Shown: in pieces, positions 32,735 through 42,449 of the stretch
Position numbering within the stretch: the first letter of the stretch is position 1
Layout: each line of letters starts with the position of its first letter
Assembly (NCBI RefSeq): GCF_009601505.1
Contig: NZ_WITC01000032.1
Coordinates: 62,001-126,000 of the forward strand
Direction: 5' to 3'
Length of the DNA stretch: 64,000 bases
DNA from: Sinorhizobium terangae
GTDB lineage: Bacteria > Pseudomonadota > Alphaproteobacteria > Rhizobiales > Rhizobiaceae
Translations under genes and position numbers: made by a program
Notes under the pieces: generated by a model
The model's database searches: none
What the model was told of the DNA's origin: nothing
Seen by the model: the letters and a program-made list of their open reading frames with translations, nothing else

Positions 32735-33171
32735 GAATTCCCTACGGGAGAGGCTTTTCGAATTCAGGTTGCGCCCTCAAGCAACGAGGGCGGCAGTATA
32801 GCCTTCATGCGCGCTCTGTCTACACAATGTGTACGGCGCTCAAGCTTCACCGCCGCCACACATCGCCGGCTTTCGCTGGGAACAAAAAAGTGGGCCGTCT
32901 GCGGAGGATTCAGACGGCCCTATCATGCGGATCAGTCTTGTTTGTCGTGCCACTGCGGAGGGAGGACCGGGGCACCATCACCTGCTGGAAGCGGCGGCGA
33001 GTGATGATGTAATAGCATACTATCTCTCGGAGACCGTCGTCAGTGTACACAGGTATAGTGCCTCGGCAGCGCGCCAGCGAACCGGTCCGACAGGGAAAAT
33101 CCGCGCGGGCTGGAGCGCCTATTCAGCGCCGCCGGCTTCCTTCAGAATGAAGAAGGTCTCAGACGGGCCGA
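32735..33171. other. Intergenic stretch with one terminator
   Basis: About 440 bases between the Bcr/CflA-type gene and the AraC gene. The only clear element is the terminator at 32892-32920. Confidence 0.5.
32892..32920 (-). terminator. Rho-independent terminator (minus strand)
   Basis: GGGCCGTCTG and CAGACGGCCC form a ten-base perfect stem with a nine-base loop. Read on the minus strand it is followed by CACTTTTTTGTT, a proper T tract. It probably ends the AraC transcript 250 bases after its stop. Confidence 0.8.
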
Positions 33172-33756
33172 TCAGCCCTGCGTCTCTAGTGTTTGACAAT
33201 CCGCCTTCGGATCCGACCGGCGAAGGCGCCGCCATCTCGCCGGAGTCGTGCCTTCGAACCTCCTGAACATACGTGTGAGATGTGCTTGATCCGCAAGTCC
33301 GCAGTTGCCGGCTATCTCGGTCAGCTTCTGACCGGTGTTCATCATCAGATTGCGGGCGTGGTGCATTCTCTGCTCCATGATGAAGGCGTAGGGCGATTTT
33401 CCGAGTCGCACCGAGAATGCGCGGGTGAAGTGGCTGGGGCTAAGTCCGACCTCCGCAGCCAGTTCACGAACCCTGAGCGGACCATCCATGTTGCGCGATA
33501 CATAGGCCACGACGCGCTCGAACTGGCGGTCGCTGAGCGCACCGTCGCCTTGGCCTGGATAGATGCGGATACCACCGATCGGGTGGCTGGTGTCGGCTCC
33601 GGCCTGGACATCCCTGCTGTCACGCAAGGCTTCGGATTCGAGCCCGATTGACGAAGGCACGCGGGCAGGGCCGGGAACGATTGCGACAGGTTCGCGCCTA
33701 TCCGGCCGATCCATTGATGTTTCATTGATATTCTTGGGCTGGATAAGGCGGTCCAT
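33172..33756 (-). CDS. AraC-family transcriptional regulator
   Basis: Regulator of 194 aa. The C-terminal half is the double helix-turn-helix of AraC proteins: VRELAAEVGLSPSHFTRAF, then KSPYAFIMEQRMHHARNLM and KLTEIAGNCGLADQAHLTRM, ending FRRFEGTTPARWRR. The N-terminal 90 residues are short and lack a recognised ligand domain, so the effector is unknown. ATG 33756 has GGAG upstream and is preferred over 33795. It lies alone, with a terminator about 250 bases past its stop. Targets are not evident. Confidence 0.87.
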   Translation of the reverse strand: MDRLIQPKNINETSMDRPDRREPVAIVPGPARVPSSIGLESEALRDSRDVQAGADTSHPIGGIRIYPGQGDGALSDRQFERVVAYVSRNMDGPLRVRELAAEVGLSPSHFTRAFSVRLGKSPYAFIMEQRMHHARNLMMNTGQKLTEIAGNCGLADQAHLTRMFRRFEGTTPARWRRLRRSDPKADCQTLETQG

Positions 33757-33929
33757 GGTTGCTCCATTCGCAGCCGCACCATAAGCATATGGCACAGAGC
33801 AAATACGATTAGATCTCGATATCCTCGCGCCGTTCCACCGTATCGTAGTATCTGTCGACCTATGCGACGGTATAGGTCACCCTTGCTTCACAGGTCAGAG
33901 CGGCGCGACGGCGACAGATTTGGCGGCGC

Positions 33930-34919
33930 TTACAGTTCGATCCGCGGATCGGTGAGCGATTGAGCGATTTCGACCGCAATACTGACGAGAATGTAGATCG
34001 CCCCGAATACCAACGAGACCCCGAGGATCGCCGGCAGATCGGCAGTTGCAAAGGACTGGGTCATATATAGACCAAGACCCGGCCAGCCGAACACGGATTC
34101 AACCACCAGCAAGTTACCGAAGAGCAGCCTTATCTGCAGCCCGGTCATCGCCAACGGGGCGGAAGCGGCGTTCCTGAGGCCATGTCGCAACACAACGGTT
34201 GCCTCGCCAAGACCCTTGCCTCGCGCCGTTCGGATATAGGGTTGTCGCATCACGTCATGCAGTGCTCCTGCGAGGCTGCGAACGACCGCGACCGCGAACG
34301 GCAGGGCCAAGGCCGTCGCAGGAAGGATCAGATGTGCCAGGGCATCGATGCTGACATCCGGCCGCCCCGCAAGAAGGCCATCCATGACATAAAAGCCCGT
34401 CGTGCCGACGAAGTCACGAAATTGAAGGCGACCGCTTCCTGGCAACCAGGCCAGGCGGAACCAGAAGACATAGGCCAACAACACAGCCAACAGGATGATT
34501 GGTGTCGATCCCAGCGCAATAAACACGTGCCGCAGGACCTGCGACCGCGCGCCGCCCAATAGAAGCAGCGTCAGGCTAAACGCCAATCCCATCGCCAGGA
34601 TGGTGGACACCAAGATGAGTTCCAGCGTCGCGGGCAGATATCTCAGAAGGTCGTCACCCACCGGCTGGCGCGTGCGGACCGATTTCCCGAGGTCTCCGGC
34701 GCTCACCTGCATCAGAAATTGGCCGTATTGCACGGCAATGGGATCATCCAGGCCCAATTCCTCGCGCACGGTTTCGATCGTTGTCGATGGCGCGTAGGGG
34801 CCTGCGATGGCGCGCGCCGGGTCAGAGGGGACGACGCTTTGCAGCAAAAAGACGATGAAGCTCATGACCATGAGAACGATGGCCAGACCGCACGCCCGTT
34901 TCGCGAGATAAAAGGCCAT
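33930..34919 (-). CDS. Peptide/nickel-type ABC transporter permease (DppB-like)
   Basis: Inner-membrane permease of 329 aa. It begins FYLAKRACGLAIVLMVMSFIVF and has the GDLGKSVRTRQPV loop and the coupling-helix motif ARGKGLGEATVVLRHGLRNAA (EAA loop), all typical of DppB/OppB subunits. ATG 34919 is two bases after the stop of the companion permease. Last gene of a five-component importer that also includes the binding protein (37699), fused ATPase (35773) and second permease (34922). Confidence 0.92.
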   Translation of the reverse strand: MAFYLAKRACGLAIVLMVMSFIVFLLQSVVPSDPARAIAGPYAPSTTIETVREELGLDDPIAVQYGQFLMQVSAGDLGKSVRTRQPVGDDLLRYLPATLELILVSTILAMGLAFSLTLLLLGGARSQVLRHVFIALGSTPIILLAVLLAYVFWFRLAWLPGSGRLQFRDFVGTTGFYVMDGLLAGRPDVSIDALAHLILPATALALPFAVAVVRSLAGALHDVMRQPYIRTARGKGLGEATVVLRHGLRNAASAPLAMTGLQIRLLFGNLLVVESVFGWPGLGLYMTQSFATADLPAILGVSLVFGAIYILVSIAVEIAQSLTDPRIEL

Positions 34920-34921
34920 GC

Positions 34922-35776
34922 TCACGCGCCCTTCAGCGCCGCGCGAAGTCCATCGCCGGCGAGGTTTGAGAAGAGGCACAAGACGAAGAGGGCGAGCGCC
35001 GGCAACATCGGGATCCACCAGAAAACCGTCAAACTGTCGAGTGAGCGTGCTGTCATGGCTCCGAGTTCGGCCGAAGGCGCCGGCTGGCCGAGGCCGAGAA
35101 ACGACATCACCGATAGCGCCATGACCATGTTGGAGACATCGAGCGTCGCCGCAATGATCAGAGAGGGGACGGCTCCTGGAAGCAGATAGCGCAGCATCAG
35201 GCGGGGGCTGGCGACACCGGCCGCCCTTGCCGCCTCCACATGCGGCCGCGCATGGAGCCGCCGAATTTCGTCCCGTGAGACACGGGCGTACCATGGCCAC
35301 CAGAAGATCGCGAGTGCGATGATGCTGTGGAGGAGGCTCGGCCCTAAAACCGCAACCGCCGCAAGCGCAATCATGGTGCTGGGCAGCACCAGGAACAAGT
35401 CGACGATACGCTGAACGATGAAATCCACCTTGCCGCCGATCGCACCGGAGACAACCCCGATGAAGGAGCCGAGCACGAGACTGAAAATGATCACCGCAAG
35501 GCTCGCAAGCCAGGTGGATTGCACGCCGACAAGCACGCGCGCGAACAGATCGCGACCGACCTCGTCCGTACCGAACCAATATGTTCCTGAAGGAGGAAGA
35601 TAAGCCTCGGCGACCCGCGCATAGGGATCATGGGGTGTCAGCCATGTCGCCAACAAAGCTACGATCGTAATCAGCAATACTCCGATAATGCCGACCCAAC
35701 CCGACCAGCCGACCAGCCGCAGGCCGTCGTAGAGGCGCGCTAACGAGTTTGTCTGTGCATTCATGCCGCGGATCAT
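34922..35776 (-). CDS. Peptide/nickel-type ABC transporter permease (DppC-like)
   Basis: Inner-membrane permease of 284 aa. After helix 1 it has TPHDPYARVAEAYLPPSG and WFGTDEVGRDLFARVLVG, the DppC/OppC N-terminal signature. The EAA loop appears as HVEAARAAGVASPRLMLRYLLPG. ATG 35776 overlaps the ATPase stop (ATGA); ATG 35764 (MNAQTN) is an alternative start. It pairs with the DppB-like subunit to form the translocation channel. Confidence 0.92.
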   Translation of the reverse strand: MIRGMNAQTNSLARLYDGLRLVGWSGWVGIIGVLLITIVALLATWLTPHDPYARVAEAYLPPSGTYWFGTDEVGRDLFARVLVGVQSTWLASLAVIIFSLVLGSFIGVVSGAIGGKVDFIVQRIVDLFLVLPSTMIALAAVAVLGPSLLHSIIALAIFWWPWYARVSRDEIRRLHARPHVEAARAAGVASPRLMLRYLLPGAVPSLIIAATLDVSNMVMALSVMSFLGLGQPAPSAELGAMTARSLDSLTVFWWIPMLPALALFVLCLFSNLAGDGLRAALKGA

Positions 35777-37545
35777 CGAGCGAGCATCGCGTCGAGGCTT
35801 GGACAGGCCTCAATCAGTGCCCGTGTGACAGCACCACGGGAAGGGGACTGCAACATGTCGGCTTCAAACTCCTCCACGACCGTCCCCTTGTTTAGCACGA
35901 CGATACGGTCGGCAATGACCCTTGCTGCGGCAAGATCATGGGTTACAAACAGCATCGCGAGCCCAAGGCGCCTGCGAAGATCATTGAGCAGGTTGAGAGT
36001 TGCCGCAGCCAGCGGGACGTCCATGGCGCTGATAGGCTCGTCGCACAGAAGCAGCTTGGGTGGCACGACAACGGCCCGGGCCACGATGGCGCGTTGGCAC
36101 TGGCCGACCGAGAGCTCGGACGGCAATGCATGCATCAGCGACGGATCGAGCCCGACGCTCTGCAAGGCTTCACCGACCCTCCGCCGGCGCTCGGCGGCAG
36201 AGGCGACGTGTGGACGCAGCCGTTCACCGACCTGATCGCCGACGGAGAGCCACGGCGTCAGCGCCGACACGGAGTCCTGAAAGATTACCTGCGGCCGGGG
36301 GTCAAGGCACGAGACGTGCCCGCTGTCGGCAGCCATCAATCCCGCGGCGATCTTCAGGAGGGTCGATTTGCCGGAGCCGCTTTCACCAACGACGGCGACC
36401 GATTGGCCGAGCGCGATTGACAGGTTCACGCCTCTGAGCGCCGGTATCAGGCGCCGCCGTTCCCAGACCCCTTGCCTGTCTGCAGGGAAGTGCTTGTGAA
36501 CGTCCAAAAGCTCAAGTGCCACCGGTCCGTCCGTGACCTCTTCGCCCGCCCATGCCTCGCGCGAAGCCGCGACAGGAATGGTAGGTAACGGCGTCTCGTC
36601 CGAGCGATGGCAGGCCACCAGGCCGGAATGCGATCGAGCGCGGCGCTCTCGGGGGCGGATGCTGGAACAGTCGGGCCGGGCGATCTGGCAGTGCAAGACA
36701 TAGTTGCAGCCACGTTCGCTCGTTTCGTCACGCCTGAATGCCGTCCGCTTCGTCGGCAACGGGCGTGATCGATCGGACGTGAGATCGTAGCGGGCAGCGA
36801 AGAGACTGGCCGAGTAGGGGTGCTGCGGATTTCGCGCGACTTCGCGCAGCGTGCCGATCTCCGCCATTCGCCCGCCGAAAAGTACCATCACGCGGTCGGC
36901 CACTGCGGCCGCGACATTGAGGTCGTGGGTGATATAGATGATAGCGGTGTGCTCCTCCCGAGCGAGATTGCGCACGATCTGGAGCAACTGCGCTTGCGTC
37001 GTGACATCGAGCGCGGTCGTCGGCTCGTCGGCTATCAGGAGTTTCGGCCGCGCCATCATCGCCATTGCGATCAGAACCCGCTGACGCTCGCCTCCCGACA
37101 GACGATGCGGGAAGGCGCCCGCGATGCGCTTCTCGTCGCGCAAACCGGCGCGGCGCAGGCTATCAAGGATCAACGTCTCGTCCCCGTCTGCCGATTCGTG
37201 CAACTGACGGCGGATTGTCATCGTGGGATTGATTGCCCCCATCGGGTCCTGTGGGACGGCGCGCACGAGTAAACGTCGCGCTGAGCGCAACAGGTGCGGC
37301 GGTGAGCCGACGATCTCTAGCTCGGCAAGCCGAATCGACCCGCTCACTTCCGGCGCGCTGTCGCTCGGCAGAAGCCCCTGGATCGCGGCGCCGAGCGTCG
37401 ACTTTCCCGCGCCGCTTTCCCCGACCACAGCCAGGATTTCACCCGGAGCTACCGCGAAGCTGATGTCGTCGAGGACGCGGTGCTTTCTGCCGTTCCTGGA
37501 GAGAACGACGCCGAGCCCGGCAACAGTGAGGACTTGATCAACCAT
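35773..37545 (-). CDS. ABC transporter ATP-binding protein with two fused ATPase domains
   Basis: A 590-aa protein joining the DppD- and DppF-like ATPases. Domain 1 (about 1-260): Walker A GESGAGKST, signature LSGGERQR, Walker B LLIADEPTT, followed by a short Cys-rich linker (CNYVLHCQIARPDC) like the oligopeptide C-terminal module. Domain 2 (about 340-590): Walker A GESGSGKST, signature LSVGQCQRA and Walker B LLLCDEPIS. The second signature is LSVGQ instead of LSGGQ. Both sites look usable for ATP. It energises the downstream permeases. Confidence 0.92.
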   Translation of the reverse strand: MVDQVLTVAGLGVVLSRNGRKHRVLDDISFAVAPGEILAVVGESGAGKSTLGAAIQGLLPSDSAPEVSGSIRLAELEIVGSPPHLLRSARRLLVRAVPQDPMGAINPTMTIRRQLHESADGDETLILDSLRRAGLRDEKRIAGAFPHRLSGGERQRVLIAMAMMARPKLLIADEPTTALDVTTQAQLLQIVRNLAREEHTAIIYITHDLNVAAAVADRVMVLFGGRMAEIGTLREVARNPQHPYSASLFAARYDLTSDRSRPLPTKRTAFRRDETSERGCNYVLHCQIARPDCSSIRPRERRARSHSGLVACHRSDETPLPTIPVAASREAWAGEEVTDGPVALELLDVHKHFPADRQGVWERRRLIPALRGVNLSIALGQSVAVVGESGSGKSTLLKIAAGLMAADSGHVSCLDPRPQVIFQDSVSALTPWLSVGDQVGERLRPHVASAAERRRRVGEALQSVGLDPSLMHALPSELSVGQCQRAIVARAVVVPPKLLLCDEPISAMDVPLAAATLNLLNDLRRRLGLAMLFVTHDLAAARVIADRIVVLNKGTVVEEFEADMLQSPSRGAVTRALIEACPSLDAMLAR

Positions 37546-37698
37546 CTCGGTGCGCGGCGATTACAAACTCAGCGAAGCACGCGTCTCGAAGCGCGGTGGC
37601 CGGGGAATGCCGGTCCGGCTGCGGATTGCTAGGGTTCAAAACGCCGATCATGTCGCGAGCCTCACGCGTTGATTGTCTTCAACCACTCAAACGTTACA

Positions 37699-39252
37699 TC
37701 AGCGTGTCCACCGTATGGTGGCAAAATCGATGTTGCCGGGTGGAAAGGCGGGGCGCAGCCCAAGGTCAGTCAGGCCCTTGGCATGCACCACGACATCTTT
37801 CACATCGACAAGGGGAATGACATGGCCGGCGTCGAGATAGAGGCGCCCGGCCTTCTCGTAGAGGGCGTTGCGCTCTGCAACGTCCGTCTTAGTCCCAGCC
37901 ACGTCGACGATGGCGTCAGCCTCAGGCAGGCTCCTGCCATAGAAATTGAGCGGTGCGTCCTTGGTGAAGAATGCCCGCGCCTGGTTCTCCGGATGAGCTG
38001 CGTCGGGACTCGAAATGGTGAGCAAAGCGTCGGGTGCGCTGGGGTCGCCCTTCAACGCAAAGGCGGCTCCCGGCGGCAGGACGTGGGCCGTTGTTTTGAC
38101 GCCGATCAGGGCGAGCTGGATGATCAGACGGTCGGAGATCCGGGCATAGGCCGCCTTCGTGCTGTGCAAGCCTATGCTGAGGTTGACTTCGCCAAGTTTC
38201 GCGATCGCGGCCCGGGCCGCCTCGATGTCACCCGGATATTCGATTGGATCGGCGGGATCGAGCATCAGGTTCTGATAGGCCGACTTCGACAACTCTGCGT
38301 AGGGACCGAATACGTCCTTGACCCAAAGGGACGGATTGATCGCTGTCAGGACGGCACGGCGAATTTCCGGATTGTCGAGAGGCGAGCCGGGCTTAACGAA
38401 CAGGGCGTATTGCGTCATGCTCGGCGCGGCGGTGACCTCAAGCCCTGCCGGCAGGTGGCTCAACTGCGCGAACGGGAAGTTGGTCGGCACGACATCGAGC
38501 TCACCTGCTTTCAGCTTGAGGATCTGTTGTCCAATATCCGGCACCACGGGTATGTTGATCTCGTCGAAGTATGGTCGCTTGCCCCAGTAGTCTGCATTGC
38601 GTTCGAGGACGTAACCCTCACCGCGCTTGATTTCCGCGAGCTTGAAGGGTCCGGTACCGGCGGCGTGTTCACCGAGCCAGTTTGTGGCCTTATCCGACTT
38701 GTCGTGCTCGCTGAGCGCCAGAGGACTGATCACCTTCGGTCCCCAAGCGCTCGCCAGCGCATCCAGGAACGAGGGTTGAGGCTGCTTCAGTCGTATGACC
38801 ACGGTGTCATCATCGGGTGCGCTGATATCCGCGACATTACCGAGCATATAGCTGAGCGCGAGCCCACCATCGCGACGACGTTTGAGGGAGCCGACCACCG
38901 CTTGCGCGGTCAAGGGCGCGCCGTCATGAAACTTGACGCCATCCTCCAGATCAAACGTGTAGCTGAGGCCGTCATTGGAAATTGCCCAACGCTTGGCAAG
39001 CAAACCGACGATCTGAGTGGATCCTGGCGCGTATTCGACGAGGCCCTCATAGACATTGTTGATCGCGCTTACACCATCGACCTCAAAACCGTTGTCAGGG
39101 TCGAACGTGCCGATGTCGATGGCGTATGGAAGGCGCAGAATCTCTTTCGCATAGGCCGGCATCGCCAGAGCCAGCAGCGCCGTAAAAAGCCCTAGCAGGA
39201 AAACACCAAGGCGAAACTTTGCCGCTCGGCCAGTAACGTCAGAAGGGTTCAT
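37699..39252 (-). CDS. Solute-binding protein of peptide/nickel-type ABC transporter
   Basis: Periplasmic binding protein of 517 aa (SBP family 5). A signal peptide ends around AMPAYAKE. Family motifs: IGTFDPDNGFEVDG, NNVYEGLVEYAPGS, LSYTFDLEDGVKFHDGAPLTAQ and GTGPFKLAEIKRGEG. First gene of the importer operon. A perfect TTGAT-N4-ATCAA FNR/FixK box lies 53 bases upstream of the ATG, implying induction under low oxygen. The ligand (peptide, opine or nickel) cannot be told; E. coli nikABCDE is a known FNR-activated importer of this type. Confidence 0.92.
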   Translation of the reverse strand: MNPSDVTGRAAKFRLGVFLLGLFTALLALAMPAYAKEILRLPYAIDIGTFDPDNGFEVDGVSAINNVYEGLVEYAPGSTQIVGLLAKRWAISNDGLSYTFDLEDGVKFHDGAPLTAQAVVGSLKRRRDGGLALSYMLGNVADISAPDDDTVVIRLKQPQPSFLDALASAWGPKVISPLALSEHDKSDKATNWLGEHAAGTGPFKLAEIKRGEGYVLERNADYWGKRPYFDEINIPVVPDIGQQILKLKAGELDVVPTNFPFAQLSHLPAGLEVTAAPSMTQYALFVKPGSPLDNPEIRRAVLTAINPSLWVKDVFGPYAELSKSAYQNLMLDPADPIEYPGDIEAARAAIAKLGEVNLSIGLHSTKAAYARISDRLIIQLALIGVKTTAHVLPPGAAFALKGDPSAPDALLTISSPDAAHPENQARAFFTKDAPLNFYGRSLPEADAIVDVAGTKTDVAERNALYEKAGRLYLDAGHVIPLVDVKDVVVHAKGLTDLGLRPAFPPGNIDFATIRWTR

Positions 39253-39748
39253 TCCTCGTCCCCGTACGCCCTATTCCCATCGGCGACGTCCGTCATCACC
39301 GAAATTTGATCATTATCAAAACGAGACCCACTTGCTTGCCAGGCAATGCTGTCTGCCAGCCTGCGGCGCAACCTATCCAGCGAGGCGTGGCGCCTCAAGC
39401 CTAGCGGCTGAAGGCTGGAAAATATTGAAGAATCGGACTGCGGTAACGCCGGACAAAGGCATAGGCGTGCACCGCGCCATACGCCTGCAGATGACCCCAC
39501 CGGGGCTGGTCGTGCCCGCATGCGTGTTTCTGAGCATCAGTCCGGCGTTCCAGGCGGAGGAGGAGACAGTCTTGCGCGGTGCGCGACAAGAATCGTATTC
39601 GAGTCCCCTGCGCTTTTACGGTATATTCCCTGCGATTTTCCGAGAATCACCGTCCGCATTGTCTTCCGAGCGAGGGCCATGGTGCGGCTGCGACAGACCA
39701 CATGTCGCGCGCGGGGTCTTGGTTGAAGCTTGAATTGAAGGGCGGGGC
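39253..39748. other. Regulatory interval without a supported gene
   Basis: About 500 bases between the ABC operon and the divergent FixJ-like regulator. It holds the FNR/FixK box at 39306-39319. Nothing else is recognised. Confidence 0.5.
39306..39319. promoter_or_regulatory. FNR/FixK box upstream of the ABC importer
   Basis: TTGAT-CATT-ATCAA, a perfect match to the FNR/FixK consensus TTGAT-N4-ATCAA, 53 bases upstream of the binding-protein start, a spacing suited to class II activation. Confidence 0.8.
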
Positions 39749-40399
39749 ATGGACACATCATTTTCCGGATCGGAAGACAAACCGATCGCGATGCTGGTTG
39801 ATGATGACGCCAAGGTCCGTGAGGCCATGAGCAACCTTCTCAACTCGGTTGGGATCGAAACGATTTCGTTCTCTTCCGCCCGGGAAGTTCTCGAGGCCAA
39901 ACTTCCGGATCGGCCAAGCTGTTTCGTGCTTGACGTGCGCATGCCGGGATTGAGCGGGCTCGACCTGCAACGCCACCTCCAGACCAACGGCATAGAGACG
40001 CCGATCGTGTTCTTGACGGGACACGGTGACATCGCGATGAGCGTGGAGGCGATGAAGGCAGGCGCTGTCGACTTCCTGACGAAGCCGGTGCGTGACCAGA
40101 CCTTCCTCGATGCAGTCTCCAACGCCATCGCGACCGACATCGCGCGACGGGAGGCGACACTCACGGCGCGCAAGCATGCTGCCGACTACGAGACGCTAAC
40201 GCAGCGCGAACGGCAGGTGTTGCGTTCGGTCGTCGGCGGCGCCCTGAACAAGCAGATCGCCTTCGAACTCGGCATCAGCGAAATTACCGTCAAACTTCAT
40301 CGAAGTAACATGATGAAGAAGATGCACGCAAACTCCATTACGCAGCTGTTCACGGCTTGGCAGTCCCTGCCTGAAAGCGTGCGGCGGGGTGACGAGTGA
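39749..40399 (+). CDS. FixJ-like response regulator
   Basis: DNA-binding response regulator of 216 aa. Receiver: AMLVDDDAKVREAM, phospho-acceptor aspartate in FVLDVRMPGLSG, LTGHGDIAMSV and lysine in LTKPVRDQ. LuxR-type HTH: LTQRERQVLRSVVGG and ISEITVKLHRSNMMKKM. ATG 39749 begins MDTSFSG after a GGGCGGGGC stretch. The PAS histidine kinase starts 150 bases downstream on the same strand and is the likely cognate kinase. Confidence 0.88.
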   Translation: MDTSFSGSEDKPIAMLVDDDAKVREAMSNLLNSVGIETISFSSAREVLEAKLPDRPSCFVLDVRMPGLSGLDLQRHLQTNGIETPIVFLTGHGDIAMSVEAMKAGAVDFLTKPVRDQTFLDAVSNAIATDIARREATLTARKHAADYETLTQRERQVLRSVVGGALNKQIAFELGISEITVKLHRSNMMKKMHANSITQLFTAWQSLPESVRRGDE

Positions 40400-40550
40400 C
40401 GGGCACCAAGGGCCTGCGCGGCGCCAAGCCGCTGACGGATCAAGGCTTTGTTGACTGTCCCAAGGCATAGGTATTCAGACCCAACGCCTCGCTGGTAGGT
40501 TGAATCGACCTATACGCATTGATCAAGGCCTGAAGGCTTGGAGGGGTTCG

Positions 40551-42449
40551 ATGGAAGCAATGTCATCGACGAAGCGGCGGGCTTTTGCAGCGGCCATAAG
40601 TGCGGCCGGCGCCCTCCTGGCTTGGTTTTCCTCAGATCCGACCGGCCTGTTGATCGCGGTTGCCGCCGCCTGCATTTGCATCGGCTGGAAAGGGGGATTG
40701 CTGGCGATCGCAATCGCCGGCTTTGCGGCAGCCGCGATTGAAACGGCTTCTGATACCATTGGCATGGGTGGATGGCTTCGTGTCGCCGTGTTCGTGGCCA
40801 GCGCATTCGGCCTATGGCTTGTGGTCCAGCTATTCAGGGTCGTCACCTTCTACGAGCAGGTCTACAGGAATGCCCAGCCGACCATGGAGGATATTCCCGG
40901 TCTTGGTTGGTCCTGCTACCCCGACGGGCGGATGCGTTTTGTCAATCCGAAGGCGCTGGAGTTTGTCGGGCTGACAGTCGAGGAAATGAAACGACTGATG
41001 GAGGCCGGTGACACCGCCTGGTGGCAACCGTTTGTACACCCCGATGATCGCGAGCGCAGCCTTGCGCTGTGGAAGCACAGCCTGAGTACCGGAGAGCCAC
41101 TGATCGACGAACAGCGGGTCCGCCGTCACGATGGCACCTACCGATGGTTTCGCGACTCCGCGGTCGCATCGCGAGATGAGCACGGGCGCATCACCGCTTG
41201 GTACGGTACGACCGTCGATATCGATGACCAGCGCAAGGCGGAGGCCGCTTTGCGTGAAAGCGAACAGCAACTGCGCCAGCTCATCGATACAGTGCCGGCA
41301 CTCATTTGGTGCGCAACTCCGGACGGCAAGCCGTCTTACCTCAACCAGCCATTGCTGCGCTGGACGGGCATGTCTCAGAGCGGGGACACAACTCGGACCG
41401 CCGGCCAATTGGCCGCGACGATCATCGAAGCCGTCCATCCGGATGACCGGGCGTCCTTTCAGGCGGCTCTCAGCCAGTCATTCAGGGCCGGAAAGCCGTT
41501 CATGTTGAAGTACCGGCTGCGACGGGCTGACGGCGATTATCGTTGGATCGATGGCAAGGCCGAGCCTCTGCGCGACACCGATGGCCGCATTCTTCAATGG
41601 TATGGCGTATGCCTCGACATTCACGATGAGATGCAGGCCCAGGAGGCCGCCCGTCTCGCGGACGAGAAGCTGGCTCGCGCCCTGCGTGCGGCAAGTCTTT
41701 CTGAGATGTCGGTCTCGATCGCGCACGAACTCAATCAGCCACTGCAGGCGGTCGTCGCAAACGCCAATGCCTTCCAGCGGTGGCTACGTGCGAACCCGCC
41801 GAACTTTGAACGAGCGAGCCGCACCGCAGAGTGGATTGTTCGAGACGTCGATGCTGCGGCCGATGTGGTTAATCGGATTCGGGCGCTATTTACGCAGACC
41901 GGCCATTCACGACAGCCGATCCAATTGAATACGGTCATCAAGGAAGTGTGCGAGCTGATCTCCGACAAACTTCAGGCGGGCAAGATCAGGCTGGAAATCG
42001 ACCTCGATCCCGCTCTGCCAGGTGTTGGGGCGGACCGCGTTCAAATCGAGCAGGTGGTTATCAATCTCGTCCGCAATGCGATTGAAGCCATGCAGGAAAC
42101 CCCCGTGCATGCCCGTATCCTTCGCATAGCGACACACATGCGCAATTCCGAAACACTGGAAGTGGCAGTCTCCGATCGGGGCCGCGGAATCGCCGATTCC
42201 GACCGGATCTTCGAACCGTTCTTCACGACAAAGAAAGACGGCATCGGCATGGGACTGGCGATTTGCCGCTCCGTCGTCGAAACGCATGGCGGCCGCGTCT
42301 GGGCCGAGAATGCCCCTGGACGCGGAGCGACGGTCACCTTCAGCCTGCCGGTCCAATCGCCGGAGCGTGAGCGCGAACCGATCGACGTCGGCACGTTGGT
42401 CGCCAGCAAAACGCAAATGGCGCAGGGGCATGATCGTCTGCCCGCCTGA
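40551..42449 (+). CDS. Membrane-anchored PAS-PAS sensor histidine kinase
   Basis: Sensor kinase of about 632 aa. Four short hydrophobic helices occupy residues about 10-100. PAS 1 (about 110-240) has WSCYPDGRMRFVNPKAL and RRHDGTYRWFRDSAV. PAS 2 (about 245-365) has VPALIWCATPDGKPSYLN and RRADGDYRWIDGKA. HisKA carries the phospho-histidine near residue 390 (SVSIAHELNQPL). The HATPase has NLVRNAIEAM, SDRGRGI and GIGMGLAICRS. ATG 40551 has GGAGGGG upstream. It follows a FixJ-like regulator and shares its layout with the kinase at 1900. Confidence 0.9.
   Translation: MEAMSSTKRRAFAAAISAAGALLAWFSSDPTGLLIAVAAACICIGWKGGLLAIAIAGFAAAAIETASDTIGMGGWLRVAVFVASAFGLWLVVQLFRVVTFYEQVYRNAQPTMEDIPGLGWSCYPDGRMRFVNPKALEFVGLTVEEMKRLMEAGDTAWWQPFVHPDDRERSLALWKHSLSTGEPLIDEQRVRRHDGTYRWFRDSAVASRDEHGRITAWYGTTVDIDDQRKAEAALRESEQQLRQLIDTVPALIWCATPDGKPSYLNQPLLRWTGMSQSGDTTRTAGQLAATIIEAVHPDDRASFQAALSQSFRAGKPFMLKYRLRRADGDYRWIDGKAEPLRDTDGRILQWYGVCLDIHDEMQAQEAARLADEKLARALRAASLSEMSVSIAHELNQPLQAVVANANAFQRWLRANPPNFERASRTAEWIVRDVDAAADVVNRIRALFTQTGHSRQPIQLNTVIKEVCELISDKLQAGKIRLEIDLDPALPGVGADRVQIEQVVINLVRNAIEAMQETPVHARILRIATHMRNSETLEVAVSDRGRGIADSDRIFEPFFTTKKDGIGMGLAICRSVVETHGGRVWAENAPGRGATVTFSLPVQSPEREREPIDVGTLVASKTQMAQGHDRLPA

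Noticed and set aside
37669..39195. 508-codon plus-strand open frame
   Set aside because: It is antisense to the ABC binding protein, has no family motifs or ribosome binding site, and exists because of GC-rich codon bias.
40517..40526. TTGATCAA near the PAS kinase start as an FNR box
   Set aside because: The half-sites are adjacent with no four-base spacer, so it does not fit the FNR/FixK dyad.
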